Source: CAYVDB01 sp964450705 | GTDB lineage: Bacteria; Patescibacteriota; Minisyncoccia; Phycocordibacterales; Zambryskibacteraceae | DNA: 8,598 bases | Direction of reading: 5' to 3' | Assembly: GCA_964450705.1 (NCBI GenBank) | Contig: CAYVDB010000022.1 | Span: forward strand, 1 to 8,598 | Shown here: positions 6,867-8,598 of the stretch, one piece after another | Layout of the letters: each line of letters starts with the position of its first letter | Position numbering within the stretch: the stretch's first letter is position 1 | Made by a program: the position numbers and the translations under genes | Notes under the pieces: generated by a model | Databases searched by the model: none | What the model was told of the DNA's origin: nothing | What the model saw: the letters and a program-made list of their open reading frames with translations, nothing else

Positions 6867-8195
6867 ATGATTATTACTAGATTCCCACCATCTCCGACAG
6901 GCCCAGTTCATATTGGCAACGTAAGAACCGCACTCTTCAATTTCCTTTTTGCACGTCAACACGAAGGAAAATTTGTCGTAAGAATTGAAGATACAGACAA
7001 GGTCCGCTCGAAAAAAGAATACGAGGAAAACATGCTGGTAAACTTAACATGGCTTTCTCTTGAAAGAGATGGGGAGCTTTGGCATCAATCTGATAGAACT
7101 CTTATATATAAAAAATATCTTCAAAAACTAATTGAGGAAGGGAAAGCCTACATATCAGAAGAGACAGAGGGGGAAAACAAAGAGGTTGTCCGATTCAAAA
7201 ATCCGAACACTAGGATAACCTTTACAGATCTTGTTCGTGGAGAGGTATCTTTCGACACAAGCGAACTTGGTGATTTTATAATCGCTCGAAACATTGAAGA
7301 GCCTGTGTACCACCTTGCTGTGGTTATTGATGATTTTGAAACTGGAGTAACACATATTATTCGCGGAGAAGACCACGTCTCAAATACACCTCGACAAATA
7401 CTAATCCAAGAAGCTATCGGCGCACCTCGGCCAATATATGCTCACTTGCCTCTTATTCTCGCAAAAGATCGCTCTAAACTGTCTAAAAGAAAACACGGAG
7501 AAACAGTTTCTCTTGATTATTATAAGAGTAAGGGTTATCTTCCTCAGGCTATCGTCAATTATCTTGCTCTTTTAGGATGGAACCCCGGCACCGACAAAGA
7601 GATATTCACCCTAACAGAACTCGTACGCACTTTTGATATAACTAAAATACAGAAAGGCGGAGCGATTTTTGATGAAGAAAAATTAAAATGGTTTGATAGC
7701 GAACATAGAAAAATACTTGAAAAAGAAAATCCTGATATTTTTACAAATATCCTCCTCGAAGCAGTTAAAGCGAGCAACTTACCTCAAAATGAGGATACTT
7801 CAAGGTTGCTTTCTTCTCTGACTGCATCAGGAGTGCGATACGGGCTTCCTCAAGAGCAGATTGGCTTTCTCAACGAAGCTTTGGAAGAGAGATCTTACCC
7901 AAAAGAGTCTCTTTTATGGAAAGATGAGAAAGATTTTAGCACTGTTCTCCGTCATCTAGAGTGGGTAGAGAAGGCTTTAGGAGATCTCAAAGAAGAAGGG
8001 TGGACATATGACACTATCAAAGAGACTCTCTGGGAATATGCAACAAAAGAGGGAAGAGGATCTGTCTTGTGGCCGACACGGATTGCTCTATCATATGGTT
8101 TAGAGAAATCTTCTGACCCATTTTTGCTTTCTCTCAAATTCGGTAAAAAAGAAACTCTATCCCGTTTAAAAAAAGCGATAGAATTGCTACAGTAA
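6867..8195 (+). CDS. gltX: Glutamate--tRNA ligase (GltX), shortened form
   Basis: Class I synthetase that charges glutamate onto tRNA. The signature HIGN is at residues 15-18 after PPSPTGPV, with Arg-Ile-Glu-Asp-Thr-Asp at 39-44, the tRNA acceptor-binding Arg-Gly-Glu-Asp-His, and the KMSKS-type loop KLSKR at 204-208. The C-terminal third is a helical anticodon-binding domain. At 442 residues it is shorter than the common 470-490. Most of the missing length lies between Ala94-Tyr95 and Arg109-Phe110. There, only 13 residues replace the cysteine-containing zinc segment and the following Tyr-Asp-Gly stretch of typical bacterial GluRS. In genomes without GlnRS, GluRS also charges tRNA-Gln for GatCAB repair; nothing in the window settles that here. 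The start fits the conserved N-terminus exactly. It follows murG closely and probably shares its transcript. Confidence 0.94.
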   Translation: MIITRFPPSPTGPVHIGNVRTALFNFLFARQHEGKFVVRIEDTDKVRSKKEYEENMLVNLTWLSLERDGELWHQSDRTLIYKKYLQKLIEEGKAYISEETEGENKEVVRFKNPNTRITFTDLVRGEVSFDTSELGDFIIARNIEEPVYHLAVVIDDFETGVTHIIRGEDHVSNTPRQILIQEAIGAPRPIYAHLPLILAKDRSKLSKRKHGETVSLDYYKSKGYLPQAIVNYLALLGWNPGTDKEIFTLTELVRTFDITKIQKGGAIFDEEKLKWFDSEHRKILEKENPDIFTNILLEAVKASNLPQNEDTSRLLSSLTASGVRYGLPQEQIGFLNEALEERSYPKESLLWKDEKDFSTVLRHLEWVEKALGDLKEEGWTYDTIKETLWEYATKEGRGSVLWPTRIALSYGLEKSSDPFLLSLKFGKKETLSRLKKAIELLQ

Positions 8196-8209
8196 GTTAT
8201 CACTCTCGA

Positions 8210-8598
8210 ATGAAAGTTAGATACTTTTTCTTTATTTTTTTATTGCTAATTAGTTTTGCGCCAGGAACATTAGGAGCGCAAGGATTGTCTGTGGAAGAAC
8301 TCCAAAAAGAAATAGAAAGAAAACGATTAGAAAAAGAACGTCTCCTGCTTGAAAATAAGAAGTTAGAAATACAGATCCAAGCAACAAATAAAGAGGCCCA
8401 GACACTACAGAGCGCTGTAAAAGTACTCGATACGACTCAAAAGAAATTACAAAATGACCTTAAAGTAACCGAAACAAAAATAAACTCAACTGAACTTTCT
8501 ATTCAGAAATTAGGCCTAGAAATTACTGACAAAGAAAAACATATTCATATAAACAAGGAAGCTACTTTTATTACGCCAACCAGAAGGCGCCGGCTGCG
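8210..8598 (+). CDS. Secreted coiled-coil protein, EnvC/M23-peptidase-like N-terminus (3' partial)
   Basis: The frame opens at ATG 8210 and runs off the window. Residues 1-23 form a signal peptide: Lys and Arg, a run of Phe, Ile and Leu, then Leu-Gly-Ala with likely cleavage before Gln24. From about residue 27 to 115 the chain is almost wholly Glu, Lys, Gln and Leu in heptad-like order, a long coiled coil starting SVEELQKEIERKRLEKERL. This layout matches murein hydrolase activators such as EnvC and PcsB and M23 endopeptidases, which carry a catalytic or activator domain after the coil; that part is not in the window, so function is inferred. The wall-synthesis neighbours agree. The last ~12 codons turn Arg-rich and unlike the coil, while another frame reads Leu-Leu-Leu-Arg-Gln, so the sequence near 8560-8598 may hold an error. 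No Shine-Dalgarno site is seen; the gap to gltX is 14 bases. Confidence 0.72.
   Translation, partial: MKVRYFFFIFLLLISFAPGTLGAQGLSVEELQKEIERKRLEKERLLLENKKLEIQIQATNKEAQTLQSAVKVLDTTQKKLQNDLKVTETKINSTELSIQKLGLEITDKEKHIHINKEATFITPTRRRRL

Noticed and set aside
8198..8203. TATCAC as a -10 box for the last gene
   Set aside because: Only four of six matches, and TTGCTA upstream is eight bases away, far from the usual 17-base spacing.
1..8598. CRISPR array, insertion sequence, tRNA/rRNA gene or toxin-antitoxin pair
   Set aside because: No spaced direct repeats, transposase motifs, cloverleaf or rRNA-like sequence were seen by eye; the window is almost fully taken up by housekeeping genes.

Overview
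The window carries a compact, AT-rich stretch of bacterial housekeeping genes, all on the + strand and separated by gaps of about 0-45 bases. The proteins most resemble those of the Candidate Phyla Radiation (Patescibacteria, probably Parcubacteria). This placement is inferred from an archaeal-type AspRS without a GAD insertion, a shortened GluRS, divergent MraY and MurG motifs, short intergenic gaps and nearly absent Shine-Dalgarno sequences. No search was run, so it is a judgement from remembered family features.

Layout: a 5'-truncated aspS (about 50-1192) is followed by scpA (1204-1974), scpB (1989-2537) and a membrane-anchored D-Ala-D-Ala carboxypeptidase (2537-3493, overlapping scpB by one base). 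A terminator-like hairpin and an extended -10 promoter occupy 3474-3529. After this boundary come mraY (3539-4612), ftsW (4618-5715), murG (5720-6847) and gltX (6867-8195). The last gene (8210 to the window end) encodes a secreted coiled-coil protein like the N-terminus of EnvC-type murein hydrolase activators; it is cut by the window edge.

Functionally, mraY, ftsW and murG supply lipid I synthesis, septal glycan polymerisation and lipid II synthesis. The carboxypeptidase trims the resulting peptides, and the last gene probably helps control or perform wall hydrolysis. ScpA and ScpB form the kleisin part of the SMC condensin that segregates chromosomes. The two aminoacyl-tRNA synthetases are translation genes interleaved with this division and wall cluster. 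The mraY-ftsW-murG order is that of the dcw cluster, but murD and murC are absent from their usual places.

Both ends of the window look unreliable. The first ~50 bases carry in-frame stops and OB-fold fragments in shifted frames, and the last ~35 bases turn GC-rich and seem to change frame. The window is therefore probably an entire small contig. I saw no mobile element, CRISPR array, RNA gene or undescribed multi-gene system. The points worth checking are the leaderless-looking mraY promoter and the substitutions in MraY, MurG, GltX and AspRS.
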